Source: Neostapfia colusana | Lineage: Eukaryota > Streptophyta > Magnoliopsida > Poales > Poaceae | DNA: 64,000 bases | Assembly: GCA_030760725.1 (NCBI GenBank) | Contig: JASWHV010000005.1 | Coordinates: 91,208,622-91,272,621 of the forward strand | Direction: 5' to 3' | Part shown: positions 1 through 10,636 of the stretch, piece after piece | How positions within the stretch are numbered: the stretch's first letter is position 1 | Layout: every line of letters starts with the position of its first letter | The notes under the pieces: model-generated | The model's input: only the letters and a program-made list of their open reading frames with translations | What the model was told of the DNA's origin: nothing | Databases searched by the model: none | Program-made: the position numbers and the translations under genes

Positions 1-387
1 GTTCCAAAAACATAGCAAACCAACTCCAGTGTTTCTGATTTTTGGCATGGCTGCTAATTCAAATGTGTAGAACACATTTGTGGAATCAAATTTTCAAATT
101 GAGGAAGTTGGGATTTGAAACTGAAATTTAAATTTAGATTAGAGGGTTTCCTCTTTTAATCCCAAACAAATATAAAAACCCCTCCTAATGAGCTGAAATT
201 TGGAAGGTTCAATATTTGAAATATGAAGACCCAAGTTTTGAATTTAGATCTCCATGTTGGAAGTTTTTGGGAGGTTTGAATCATCACTTTGAACTCACAC
301 CGTTATAATCCAAAGTTTTAATTCCCCTCATTTTTCCAAAGTGTACATGTGTGGAAATTCTTGCTATCACTTTTTGGGGATTTTACA
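1..387 (-). repeat. Element A 3' LTR, 5' part only (cut by window edge)
   Basis: On the minus strand an LTR begins with TGTAAAATCCCC directly after a purine-rich tract and runs off the left end of the window. It is AT-rich and contains no coding signal in the part seen. It is assigned to element A because the A integrase ends about 65 bases before it. The partner 5' LTR on the right (9127-12352) lacks this segment, so I cannot compare the two. Confidence 0.75.
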
Positions 388-405
388 TCCCTCCCCCTTG
401 AAAAG
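388..405 (-). other. Polypurine tract of element A
   Basis: Read on the minus strand this is CTTTTCAAGGGGGAGGGA, directly abutting the TG that opens the 3' LTR. It is the expected plus-strand primer for reverse transcription. Elements C, D and E have nearly the same tract after a shared ATCTCGGGACGAGATTCTTTT context. Confidence 0.8.
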
Positions 406-451
406 AATCTCATCCGGAGATTCTAGATTAGAGCAAAGGTGGGGAAAAACT

Positions 452-1855
452 TTACCGGTTATACGATGATAGCAAGTCCAGATAATTTGTTCGTAGATAC
501 TCCTCGCTTTCCCATGTCGCCTCATCAGCGGTATGGTTACTGCACAAGACTTTGTAAAACCATAAAGTCCGGTTTCTTGTGGCGCGAGTCTTTTCATCAA
601 TAATCCGGATTGCATATTCTGCATATGTGAGGTCCGGTTGAAGAACTACTATATCTTCAGTGCGGATTTCAACCGAGGGTTTTAGGAACTTCCTCAGCTG
701 AGAGATGTGGAAGTTGTTGTGAATTCCTGCGAGCGACGCCGGTAATTCCAGGTGATAGGCCACGGGTTCGCATTTTTCAATAACGGTGAATGGACCGATG
801 AATCGCGGCGCAAGTTTTCCCTTCACTCTGAAACGATGAACTCCCTTCATCGGAGACACATGGACATAAACATGGTCCCCGATGTCAAAGTGGAGAGGAC
901 GGCGTCTTTTATCAGCATAGCTCTTCTGACGAGATTGAGCAGCGTTGAGATTGGCTTGTATTACTCGCACTCGTTCTTCAGCCTCATTCACAAGTTCAAT
1001 GCCGTAGATAACTCGCTCGCCGGACTCGCACCAGTTGAGGGGTGTGCGGCATTTCTGGCCGTAGAGAGCTTCATACGGCACCATCTTGATGCTAGCTTGA
1101 TAACCATTGTTGTAAGAAAACTCCGCCAATGGCAAATGATCGTCCCAATTTTTGCCGTGGTGGATGGCACAAGCGCGTAGCATGTCTTCAAGCACTCGAT
1201 TCACCCGTTCAGTTTGACCATCCATCTGTGGGTGATACGCGGAGCTTCAGATCAGTTTGGTCCCCAATGACGCGTGCAGCTGTTCCCAAAACCGAGCGAT
1301 GAACAGCGCACCGTGATCTGAAATAATGGAGCGAGGAACACCGTGCAAGCACAAGATCCTTGCGATATACAACTCCGCATATTGCTTTGCCACATACTTT
1401 GTATGTACGGGAATAAAATGAGCCGACTTGGTTAGTTGATCGACTATCACCCAAATCGATTCATGCTTGTGAGACGTGAGAGGTAACCCGACTATGAAGT
1501 CCATGCTGATATCCTCCCACTTCCACGCTGGAATATTCAATGGTTGCAGCTGTCCGGCTTTACGCACATGATCGGCTTTCACACGCCGACATGTATCACA
1601 TTCAGATACGTACTTCACGATTTCTATTTTCATCCGCGTCCACCAAAACCTGGTTTTCAGATCTTGGTACATCTTGTTGCTGCCCGGATGAATAGAATAC
1701 TTGGACAAATGAGCTTCGTACAAGATTTTCTTCCGAAGCTTCATGTCACGGGGTACCACTATACGGTCTTTAAACCATAGAGTGTCGTGTTCATCCCTTC
1801 GAAAGCATTTCATTTCGCCATTCTTCATCCTTCTCCAAATGTGCGACATTCTCAC
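452..1855 (-). pseudogene. Element A integrase with chromodomain-like tail (broken)
   Basis: This is the pol C-terminal part that would insert element DNA into the genome. On the minus strand it shows the HHCC zinc-binding region (H...H upstream of CDTCRR), then the catalytic core with SMDFIVGLP (first Asp), IISDHGA (second Asp) and the NGQTERVN-like Glu region (here DGQTERVNR). A GPF/GPY-type region (RFIGPFTVIEK) follows, then HNNFHISQLRKFL. The tail has RNRTLWFYKV and ATWESEEYL, a chromodomain-like core with a Cys where relatives have Trp (VLCSN against VLWSN). One in-frame TGA near 1247-1249 sits where relatives have Arg and fits CGA to TGA decay. The frame differs from the RT/RNase H part, so a frameshift lies near 1855-1910. 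Confidence 0.85.
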
Positions 1856-3502
1856 GTCTTTCTTCTAAGCTTCCATAATCTCCTCTCGTATGGTAGGGAC
1901 GAGAGAAGACTATATAATGCTCCATATGGAACCAAGTATAGACTCGGCTCCTCCTCTTCAACTGGGGTCATGGACAGATGGTTGACGTGAGATTTGCGGC
2001 TTAAGGCGTCAGCAACCACATTTGCCTTTCCGGGATGGTAGTGAATCTTGATCTCATAGTCTTTGATCAGTTCTAGCCATCTCAGTTGCAGCATATTCAA
2101 CTCCTTTTGAGTGAATATATACCTCAGACTCTTGTGGTCGGTGTAGAGGTGCACTAAGTTCCCAAGCAAATAGTGCCTCCACATTTTCAATGCCAACACT
2201 ACAGCAGCGAGCTCAAGATCATGAGTCAGATAGTGCTGCTCGTGGTTACGAAGTTGACGTGAGCCATAGGCGACCACTCTTCCTCCTTGCATCAATACAC
2301 AGCCAAGCCCGATACCAGACGCATCACAATATACGTCGAAGGGCTTGGTTGTATCCGGTTGAGCTAACACCGGGGCTGTTGTAAGATGCTTCACTAATGC
2401 TTGGAAAGCTTCTTCACAAGCTTAGCTCCAAACATATTTGACCCCCTTCTTCAACAATTCAGTCATCGGCTTAACAAGCTTGGAGAAGTTCGGTATGAAT
2501 ATCCGATAATATCCCGCTAAACCAAGAAAACTCCTGACTTCATGGACAGATGTAGAGGATTTCCATTTCAGCACTTGCTCAATCTTTCTTGGATCAACTG
2601 CAATGCCTTCCGCAGAAATAATATGACCCAGAAATTGCAATTTTCTGATCCAAAACTCGCACTTGCTGAGCTTGGCATAAAGCTTATGGTTTCACAATCA
2701 CTGGAGCACGATATGCAAGTGTTCGGCGTGTTCTTCTCTAGACTTGGAATAAACCAAGATGACGTCTATGAACACCACCACGAACTTGTCCAACTCCTGC
2801 ATGAACACTGAGTTCATGAGATACATGAAATGTGCCGGGGCGTTGGTGAGACCAAAGGACCTGACGAGGTATTCATACAGCCCATATCTCGTTGAGAAGG
2901 CCGTCTTCGGAATATCCTCCGCTCGGATCTTGATTTGGTGATATACGGAGCGAAGATCCATCTTTGAAAATACACTCGCACCCACAAGTTGATCGAAGAG
3001 AATATCGATGCGGGGCAGTGGATATTTATTCTTGATGGTGACGGCGTTGAGAGGTCGGTAGTCCACACACAACCTCAAGGTTTTATTCGTTTTCTCCACA
3101 AACAGCGCCGAGCATCCCCATGACGAGGAACTCGGTTGAATGAAACCCTTCTTCATTAAATCATTGAGCTGCTCCTTCAATCCAGCTATCTCATTAGGAG
3201 CCATCTTGTACGGTCTCCATGATATTGGTGTCGTCCCGGGTACAAGTTCAGTCTTGAACTCGACATCTCTTTCGAGTGGCATGCCCGGAAGATCATACGG
3301 AAAGACATCCGGGTATTCACGGACCACACGAATATCCTCAAGTTTTATGGCTTCTGTGTTATATGTGGATGGAGCTTCTTGAACCGAACGGTCAAGAATA
3401 AGAACATGTGGTTCATGAAGTGGAGAGTTTAAATGAACCGCACGTGGAATGATGTCAAGAACAGCACCATGGCGATGTAGCCATGACATTCCTAAAATGA
3501 CA
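1856..3502 (-). pseudogene. Element A reverse transcriptase and RNase H (broken)
   Basis: The RT portion carries [36 protein letters not shown] and [11 protein letters not shown]. The RNase H portion has [26 protein letters not shown] and YTDHKSL, ending in the connection [16 protein letters not shown]. The catalytic site reads FIDVI instead of FIDDI, so the second catalytic Asp is Val. The nearby GYHQ motif is VYHQ. Stop codons interrupt the frame near 2698, 2690 and 2424. The fragment is catalytically dead as written. Order and neighbours (protease upstream, integrase downstream) are those of Ty3/gypsy elements. Confidence 0.88.
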
Positions 3503-3936
3503 TCAAGTTTTTTTACTCTCTAACATAATTAGAGAAGGTGGGTATAGATTCCCACCCAATTGTAATGGTGCTCTATAGACCATCCTATCAGCTGTTATTT
3601 TCCCACCCGGAGAGCATATTAAGTATGAACTATTTGTGGGAAAGATAGGCAACTGATATTTAATAACATAAGACTGACTTATGAAATTACGGGTGGCACC
3701 GGAGTCAAAAAGTATGACTACGGGATGATCTAAGTAAGAAAACGTACCCGCGAGGACGGGTTCGCCTTCCGGCACGTCTTCGATGGCTAAGTGGTGGACG
3801 TTGCCGGGTTTTTTACTGGTTTCTTGGGCTGATTGCGGGGCTGATTAGCACCCTGATATGGTGTAGCACCCCTTCCCTGTCGCTGCTCGGGGCAGTCCCT
3901 CGCAATATGCCCGACACGACCACACGTGAAGCACAT
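3503..3936 (-). pseudogene. Element A Gag zinc knuckle and aspartic protease (broken)
   Basis: At 3892-3936 the minus strand encodes a CCHC knuckle, CFTCGRVGHIARDC, normally the nucleic-acid binding end of Gag. Downstream, 3503-3775 encodes a retropepsin-like protease with LFDSGATRNF as active site and [11 protein letters not shown] run of seven A residues near 3509-3516 (T on the plus strand) puts the frame one base out just before the conserved DVILGMSWL, which continues in another frame at 3489. The knuckle is separated from the rest of Gag by an insertion of about 460 bases. Confidence 0.8.
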
Positions 3937-4400
3937 GTATTAGTCAAAACACGTGAAAATCACAAAGATTAGAGCACCATGGCTGTGATACCAAATGTAG
4001 GATCGAAGAGCACGTGAAAATCTACCAGGGGGGTGAATGGTAGATTTAAACTTTTTAGCGGAAGCAACAAAAACCCCCTAGGCAGAAAATCGATCTGTTA
4101 AAGAAACCATGCATACGACTGATCTAAATGTGTTCAACCATGAAAAAAGTGGTACATATTATAGATGATCAATTCACGAAGACACGACAACAAGAATCAC
4201 TGAAATCCGTCAATAAAAACTCATATTATGATTGAAAGATCAAACAAGGGTCAATCTGTTCTACTCAAGTAAAAACCAGATCTGCAACACTGCAAAGAAA
4301 CTCGTGTAGATCAGAAACTAAAAATCCAATGACCGTTAATTTTCATAGATGATATATAATCAAATTGTGAAGACAACCCAAAAAGAATCACGTCAATTGG
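3937..4400. mobile_element. LTR-like insertion inside element A gag
   Basis: The Gag coding sequence stops matching its relatives near 4395 and resumes at the zinc knuckle near 3936. The interval is AT-rich and non-coding. At 3978-4004 the plus strand reads GGCTGTGATACCAAATGTAGG. On the minus strand this is an LTR end (CCTACA) followed by TTTGGTATCACAGCC, which resembles a primer binding site. It is probably a fragment or deletion derivative of another LTR element, possibly Copia-type. I could not identify a target duplication, so the borders are approximate. Confidence 0.5.
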
Positions 4401-5400
4401 GTCTGTAAAACTCGGTTGTGGGGCCATCCTTTGCTGCTTCTGTTGCTGTGGTGGATACGATGGTCGGAAGCTTGGCGCATTATATTGTCGACCGCGAATC
4501 TGAGGCGGTCGCGCCGGTGGCTGCCATCTCTGACCGGATGGTGAGCGATACACCACGCGGTATTTTTGTGGCGCCCCACCACTGCTGCTCGTCAGCGCTG
4601 CGTTTCCTCTTATCAGAACCATACTCGCGCTGAGCATTTTCTTGTAAAATCGCAGCATTGACAAGGTTGTTGAATGTGCCACTATTGCTTTGGGCGAGAT
4701 GGACCTTCATTTTAGAATTCAGGCCCTGGAAGAACGCGTTTCTTTTATCTTCTTCCGTACTAACAAATCCTGGTGCATACTGCGCCAGCCGGTTGAATGA
4801 CCTGGAGTACTCATGAGCACCCCTCTCGCCTTGTTTCAGTGTCAGGAACTCCTGGAGCTTCCTCTCCATAACACCGGGAGGTATATGGTAGGCACGGAAC
4901 GCCTCCTGGAACTCCGTCCATGTGATGGCATGGCCAGCCGGTAAGGAAGCGGTGTAGTTCGCCCACCAGGTACCGGCTTCCCCTTGAAGCTGTTGCGCTG
5001 CGTACAGCGCCTTCTGGTGTTCGGTGCACCGTAGTAAACCGAACTTCACCTCAAGAGTGCGGATGAAGCTGTCCGCCTCCAAAGGCTCTTCGGCCTCCGT
5101 AAAGACAGGTGGATGGATCCCCAGGAAGTCCGAATATGAACATTGTTGGGGCTGGCATCGCCCATTGTCTTGGTGTCCTCCTGAATGGGACGCATTCTGC
5201 TGCACCAGCATCCGCAGCAACTCGGTTTGCTCGTTGCGCGAGCCGACTACTGCGGCGAGAACCTCCGCAAGGTTTCTTGGAAGTTCTGGCGGTGGAGGAT
5301 GTGGTTGCTGCTGCGTCGTGCATTGCTCCAGAGGTGGAGACTCATCACCACGAACCTGAATTGGACCTCCCTCCTCTTGCGTTGAACGTGTACGCACCAT
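4401..5400 (-). pseudogene. Element A Gag (broken)
   Basis: The start is ATG at 5400 on the minus strand (MVRTRSTQEEGG), preceded by ATGCAGA. A Pro/Gln-rich N-terminus is followed by the Retrotrans_gag domain: FTEAEEPLEADSFIRTLE, WWANY, AFRAYHIPPGVMERKLQEFL, LKQGERGAHEYSRSFNRLAQYAP. The downstream basic/Gln-rich linker (QKYRVVYRSPSGQRWQPP) lies in another frame, so there is a frameshift near 4575-4590. The N-terminal style MVRTRST is shared with D (MTRTRT) and C (MVRAHS). Confidence 0.85.
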
Positions 5401-7078
5401 TCTGCATTCATACCATTCAAACGATCAGCACATGTTGGTTTATTTCATCCAGTCTATACAATAGTAGTGCGAGAACAGAATAAATAACATGCATAACCAT
5501 GACACATATGGATAAGGTATAAACTTTATACAACATATACATCCCTGGAACATGTCACCATAAACGGACTCCAAGGTAATAAACTTTATGGATTAAAAGT
5601 TCATTTCGACCATCGTGGGTCAACACGGGATGTTAAGTGTGTTAGCCTGCGTAAATCCTCGTTATTGTACTGGACCCTAACATGTTCTCGCTCGAAGTGA
5701 TATATTGAATGCATAAACTTTTCGACTCCAACTCGCTGTTTTACAACAGCCACTGTCTATCGAAAAGTGAAACTAATTATTTTGGTTGAAAAACTTCAAC
5801 ATGGTGTTCACTGTCCAGCTTCTGGTCCAGCTGAACAGTCTGGATAATTCCACTGTTTTGACCACTTTGGAGGCAAAATCTGGACTAGAGTTCTACAACA
5901 AAATTGTAGTAGACTCAAAAATAAATTCAGATTGTATTTTTTTGCCTCCATATCCTTCCTAGTTTATGAGTTATGATTTTTACAAGTTGACAGAATTTTC
6001 TCAGGAATTTTGACAGCACCTCCTTTGCAAATGGCTGTTTTGTTCCTAAAATTCCATCTATTTCAGCCCTCAATCTAGGAAAATACTGAACTACAAAGTT
6101 GTAGCACATTTCCTACCCTTTCCAACGGTATCTTACTTTACCCTTAGAAATTTTTCTACAGAAAGTTGTGGTCGAAATACAGAAAATTCCAGAGAGAATT
6201 TTTGTCTGCCCTGTTTCAGGACAGTACCTACTCATCTGAGATTTTCATCCATTTGGAGGGAGATTTTGTTCTGGAGATCTGCAGAAAAGTTGTAGAGGAC
6301 TTCAAAAACTTTCTAGAATAGTATCCCACACCTCCATTGGTTCAACCAATCCTATGTTATGCACTGTTTAAGTTCAGCAAAGTTTCTGCCGAAAACAGGG
6401 GAGGTTGTTCCTAAGGCTTTGAGATTGGATCTATACTCCCAATTGACTCTTAGTTCAACATGGGAGTTCAATAACCCCTAAATGGAATCCTAAACTTCAC
6501 TTTAACTCTTTTCTTTGAGAATATCCTTTTATGCAGTCTCTGTACTACGTTTCCTCACCAAAAAAAATTCTAAGCCGGTATTCTGGCATATACGTGTCAA
6601 TTGGTGGAACTAAGAACGTCACTCACAAACGGTTTCTAAACATCATGCACTAACGTGGTTAATGTACCTGCAGAAGAACACACAGTAATGGTGCACACAA
6701 GGGTTTTTGACATTTCAGGCAGTTCCATATCATAGTAAAAACATATGGTCTGTATCATTGCCATACGGATTATCCTTGAGCCAAGCCACGTCTCAAGGTA
6801 CATGGTCGTGTTTTCACACCACACGACGGGGAACCCAAGTAGAGCGCGAATGGGTCATCATGGTTGGGAATTTTATCAACCCAACGGATACCACCTACTG
6901 CCTCATGACCGTTGAGGCACGCCGATGGCGAGCGCTGCGTATGGCCCTTTGAACATTGAACGCTCAAGAGTTGCATACTATCGTGTTGCTTACCACACGA
7001 TGTGGTATTCTCACTTTTGCCTAAAGCACGCTGGAGATCAGCGTTTTCATATGCTCTCAGAACCATGGAAAAGGTTCA
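5401..7078 (-). other. Element A 5' leader, gag-proximal part
   Basis: This is non-coding leader between the CACTA-like insertion and the gag ATG. The segment 6770-7070, reverse-complemented, aligns by eye with the element C leader around 38900-39190 (shared CATACGCAGCGC.CGCCATCGG-type blocks and ACCTTGAGACGTG). This fixes its identity and orientation. Just before the gag ATG the sequence is TGAATGCAGA, a plausible 3' splice site. No open frame resembling a protein was seen. Confidence 0.65.
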
Positions 7079-8856
7079 TAGACTCGGGGCTCGGGGCGGG
7101 GCGCGGCGAGCGGCGGCGGCCGAGGCGCGGCCGGGGCTCGGCACGAGCAGGGGCGGCCGGGCGGGGCTTGGGGCGGGATGGCGGCGGCTGCGGCAGGGAG
7201 GGGCGGGGCGGACGCGCTGTGACGGGGCGTGGGACGGCGATGCGCGCACGGTGGGGTGGGGCGCGGGACGGTGATGCGCGGCGGCAGGGCAGGTTGTGGC
7301 GGCGGAGGCGGCGCGGCTCGGCGAGGGCGAGGCGGAGCGGTGCGGTGGTAGTCGGCGGGTCACGCGCGTGAGTGGGCCGCGCACGCGGCCCATGAGATGT
7401 AGGGTTATGTTCTTTATTTACGACGGCTTCTTTACTTACGACCGTTTAGCTTTTAGCTGTCGTAAATGGTACTTAAATTCCGTCGGTCCTTTTATTTACG
7501 ACGGCCGAGAGCCAGTGACCGTCGTAAGTTAGTAAACTTATGACGGCTACCACGCGCCGTTGTAAGTACGTTAATTTACGACGTCTGACCTACGTAAATA
7601 AATTCAGCTGTCGTAAAATGTTGATTTTCCTGTAGTGAGGCGCCGCGGCTGCGGCTGGCGGCCGGCGGTGGAGGCGGCGGGCGGCGATGGAGGTGGCGGC
7701 GGTGGTCAGCTCGGGGCAGGGCTGAGAGTCTGGCTCGGGCTCGGGCTCAGCAGCCCAAGTGCCCACGACCGTCGGATCTAATCCAACGATCCACGCGTTC
7801 TATGAGGGTCATGAAAAATGGCCCTCAACCCTAATACACTCATTTTCATCCCCTCCCTCTCTCCTTTCCAGAGCACAGGAGGCGGCGGCGCGAGGAATTG
7901 GCAGAGTGAGGCATCGGCGGTGGCAGCGCGAGGGGCCGGCGGTGCCTTGCAGCGACGACGGTGGGCAGAGGCGGCGCCGGCATCGGCGACGCTCGGCCAG
8001 GTGAGGCGAGCCGCCCTGGCATCCCCCGCCACCGACTGGACGCCTAGGCGTCGGTACGCTGTCAGCGACGGCGGGGGCTGGTGGCATGGTGGCCGGGGGT
8101 AAAGCAAAAATAATATGCTTAAACAATGAATCAATCAATTAACTAAATTAAATAACTAAAATCAGAAAGAATTACTAATTTAAACCAAATAATTAACAAT
8201 TAAACTAATTATCTACTAAATGCATATAAATTGATTAAGTATTTAAAATTTTATCTAATCTAACTAACAACTAATTACAAAAACTAAAAAAATTACTTGA
8301 TTCGGTCTGGCGACGGCGGCGATGGCTGCAGCGACAGAGGCAGCGGCGGTCCGCGGGAAGCAGGGGACGGGGTCGCGGCCGGCAACGGCGAGGTTGGGGC
8401 CGGAGGCAGCGAGGCGGCGCCGGGCAGCTCGGGACGGGGCCGGGGCGGCTCGGGGCGGTGGCGCGGCGGCGGCGGGGTGGTGGCGGCGCGGCAGGAAGAT
8501 GGCGGCGGTGGTGCGGGCTCGGGCTAAATTAGCCCGAGCCTGGGCCGGTGCAGCGGTTAAAACCATCCACTTACGACGGTCGCGTAACTTACGACGGCTT
8601 AGGTTACGACCGTCGTAAGTTACACTTAGTTTATGACGGTGGTGTAACTTACGACGGCATAGGGTTCCGGCCATCGTAAGTTACGGTTATCTTACGATGG
8701 TCCAGTTACTTACGACAGCCATGGGCCCATAGCCGTCGTAAGTTAATTTACTTACGACAGCCCGAAGCGGCCGTCGTAAGTTAATTTACTTACGATGGCT
8801 AGCCGTCATAAATAATGTGGGCCGTCGTAAGGTGCGACGTTTCCTGTAGTGACTGT
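7079..8856 (-). mobile_element. CACTA-like DNA transposon (non-autonomous) in the A leader
   Basis: On the minus strand a terminus CACTACAGGAAACG starts at 8853. The adjoining 8560-8850 holds many TTACGACGGC / GCCGTCGTAAG units in both orientations, the usual CACTA subterminal repeat layout. A second same-orientation terminus (CACTACAGGAAAA) lies at about 7638 with its own repeat field at 7390-7630. The rest is very GC-rich (7080-7380, 7640-8080, 8300-8530) with an AT-rich patch at 8105-8290. No transposase was recognised. Alignment with the C leader shows that 7079-8856 is extra sequence. The opposite terminus was not found, so the left border is inferred. ACT after 8853 may be the target duplication. 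Confidence 0.6.
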
Positions 8857-9110
8857 GCCAAGCCACGGTATACCATTCCATACTATTGCTCGTATGGCGA
8901 GCTTACCGCAATTGATCCACCTGCGGTGGCGTACCTTACCTCATACCTGATGTTGGAGCGTCGTTACAGAATGTATAACACATAAGTTAGCTTTTTCACT
9001 TTAATATCTACTACTATCATAGACCTTATGTGGGCATAGTGACTAATCCTCACTCGACTACTTCTAAGTTTTCAAAATAAGCTCTTTTCGAGTGTGCTAT
9101 TCCCAAAGCG
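8857..9110 (-). other. Element A 5' leader, PBS-proximal part
   Basis: Non-coding. Reverse-complemented, it follows the primer binding site and aligns loosely with the start of the C leader (38579-38850), including the TAACGACGC and GGTAAG.ACGCCACCG blocks. It is separated from the other leader half by the CACTA-like insertion. Confidence 0.6.
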
Positions 9111-9122
9111 GCTCTGATACCA
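9111..9122 (-). other. Primer binding site of element A
   Basis: The minus strand reads TGGTATCAGAGC, complementary to the 3' end of initiator tRNA-Met as used by many plant gypsy elements. It sits four bases inside the LTR end at 9127. It is identical to the C site at 38567-38578. Confidence 0.85.
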
Positions 9123-9383
9123 CATCTGTGGGTATCACCCCGTGGTTCACCCACTCCAAGATCACAAAGGGTGGCGCCGTGTGATGCGGCACCCAACAGC
9201 ACACAGGAAAAGAATATGAACAACATATAAACTTTTATTTGATATAAAAACACAGCGGAAGTCGTTTACAAGCTTATTTATACAGTGGAAGTATTATACA
9301 TAATTAAACTCTCATACTAACTAAGAAAAAAGTGTAGCTGTCCAGCCCGGGGATGCTACACACTAGCAGCACTCCAACGAAGG

Positions 9384-9469
9384 TCACGGCGGTGTGCAGG
9401 GCTTCAACTCTGCCTTGTACCCCGACGGGGGCACCGCCTCGTCCTCGGACCCCTCCTCATAGCTCTCGC
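9384..9469 (-). other. Putative LTR exon 3, element A family
   Basis: On the minus strand a TGGGCAG acceptor at 9470-9471 is followed by an open frame in phase 1 reading ESYEEGSEDEA and ending CTPP then TGA at 9384. It corresponds to VYEEGTPEEE in D and FYEEGTPEEE in X2, which end CTPP. or CTPQS. The acidic composition and shared phase argue that it is coding. A start codon for the whole frame was not found in A. Confidence 0.45.
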
Positions 9470-10558
9470 CTGCCCACAGCTCAAATATTGCAACCCTGAG
9501 CATGATGGCTCAGCAAGGCATAACCGACAACCCTAATCATGGAACTCTACATGCAAGGATATGTAATATACGAAAAAGACTTTGCAATAAAGACACGCCT
9601 ACATGTTGATCCTTACTTTCAGTTTTATACCAACAGTTTCATGTGCCTTAGGCAGCCCTCACAATGGAAGTCCACAATCAAACAAGAGCTTTCCTCTGAT
9701 GTGGTGATGCCTAAAGTGGAAGATAAACTTAATTAGCTCTACAACTACAGCACACAGGGTTTCAAGATATTAATAATTCAATGCAGCATATTCGGTTGGC
9801 TTATTTCACATCCTACTACGTCACAGCACAGTGAACAAGCGGTACTCAAATAACCGCAAGGGACGGTGATTGCAATCAGGAGACACCCGAATAACACGTC
9901 ACATACACCAACTTTCAGAAGTGTGGCGCTTTACGCCTTCGTACTCTGTTGTATGCAACAACCTTTCAAAGGCAACCCAAATGCCGAACCGGTCCATCCG
10001 TAACGGGCAGGAGATCCCCGCGTGGAGCGTGTCTGTGCCCAACGGCAGATTTACACCTTCCTACCCTCAACCCGCTCCTATAAAACGGTTGGGTAAGCCT
10101 CGGCACCCAGGTTAACCAATTACATCGGTTTCCTGGTTCCCATATGCCAGTATGCATCCGGTACTGTTCGATACTTGTCCAGCAGGGCCGCACACAGCTC
10201 GGTCCTCAATCGACACCAACAGGGCTACGCACGTGAGACCTCCTCTCACTGCTCCCTATCCCCCCTGCTGGGTCTCAGTTTCACAACTATTAAGCAATTC
10301 TCTGCTCTATTCCATACCGTGTGATAAAACCTTAACTCGCGAGTAGATTCCAACTACTCGACTTCTAATGAGATCCTAAGCACATTAGCATGGCGTTCTC
10401 TACTCGTTGAGTCTGTAAACTACCCAACCCTTCATAGGATTTAAGTTCATGCAAGTGGGATTTCAAACACCTTAACTCTAATGCAAACATTTCAACCAAG
10501 ACATAAGTGATACAATGAAAACTTTGCAAAAGGTAACTAAATGCAAACCGGGGCTTGC

Positions 10559-10636
10559 CTGGTTGCGAGTTAAAAGGAAAGTTAGCATCTGGTGGGAGGA
10601 CGTCCAACGGCTCCGGTGTGTCCTCAACTTCGGTCA
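10559..10636 (-). other. Putative LTR exon 2, element A family
   Basis: Between an ATATAG acceptor and a CAG|GCAAGC donor the minus strand holds 78 bases open in phase 1, reading V-T-E-V-E-D-T-P-E-P-L-D then a Pro/Asn-rich stretch. The D, X1 and X2 counterparts (VAKVE.EP.VLDF) are one codon longer. The donor is GC rather than GT, as in most other copies in this window. The function is unknown. Confidence 0.45.

Noticed and set aside
6925..7393. Long Arg/Gly/Ala/Pro-rich open frames on both strands in the GC-rich block
   Set aside because: Open in several frames at once because of high GC and simple GGC runs, with no protein-like motif. They lie within the CACTA-like insertion.
7759..8674. 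Ala/Arg/Pro-rich frames at 7778-8138 and 8264-8674
   Set aside because: The same GC-driven effect. They overlap on opposite strands and cross subterminal repeats. A captured host exon is possible but not shown.
9539..9736. Small open frames in LTR tails (for example 9539-9736, 15298-15975)
   Set aside because: Antisense to the LTR and not conserved between copies.
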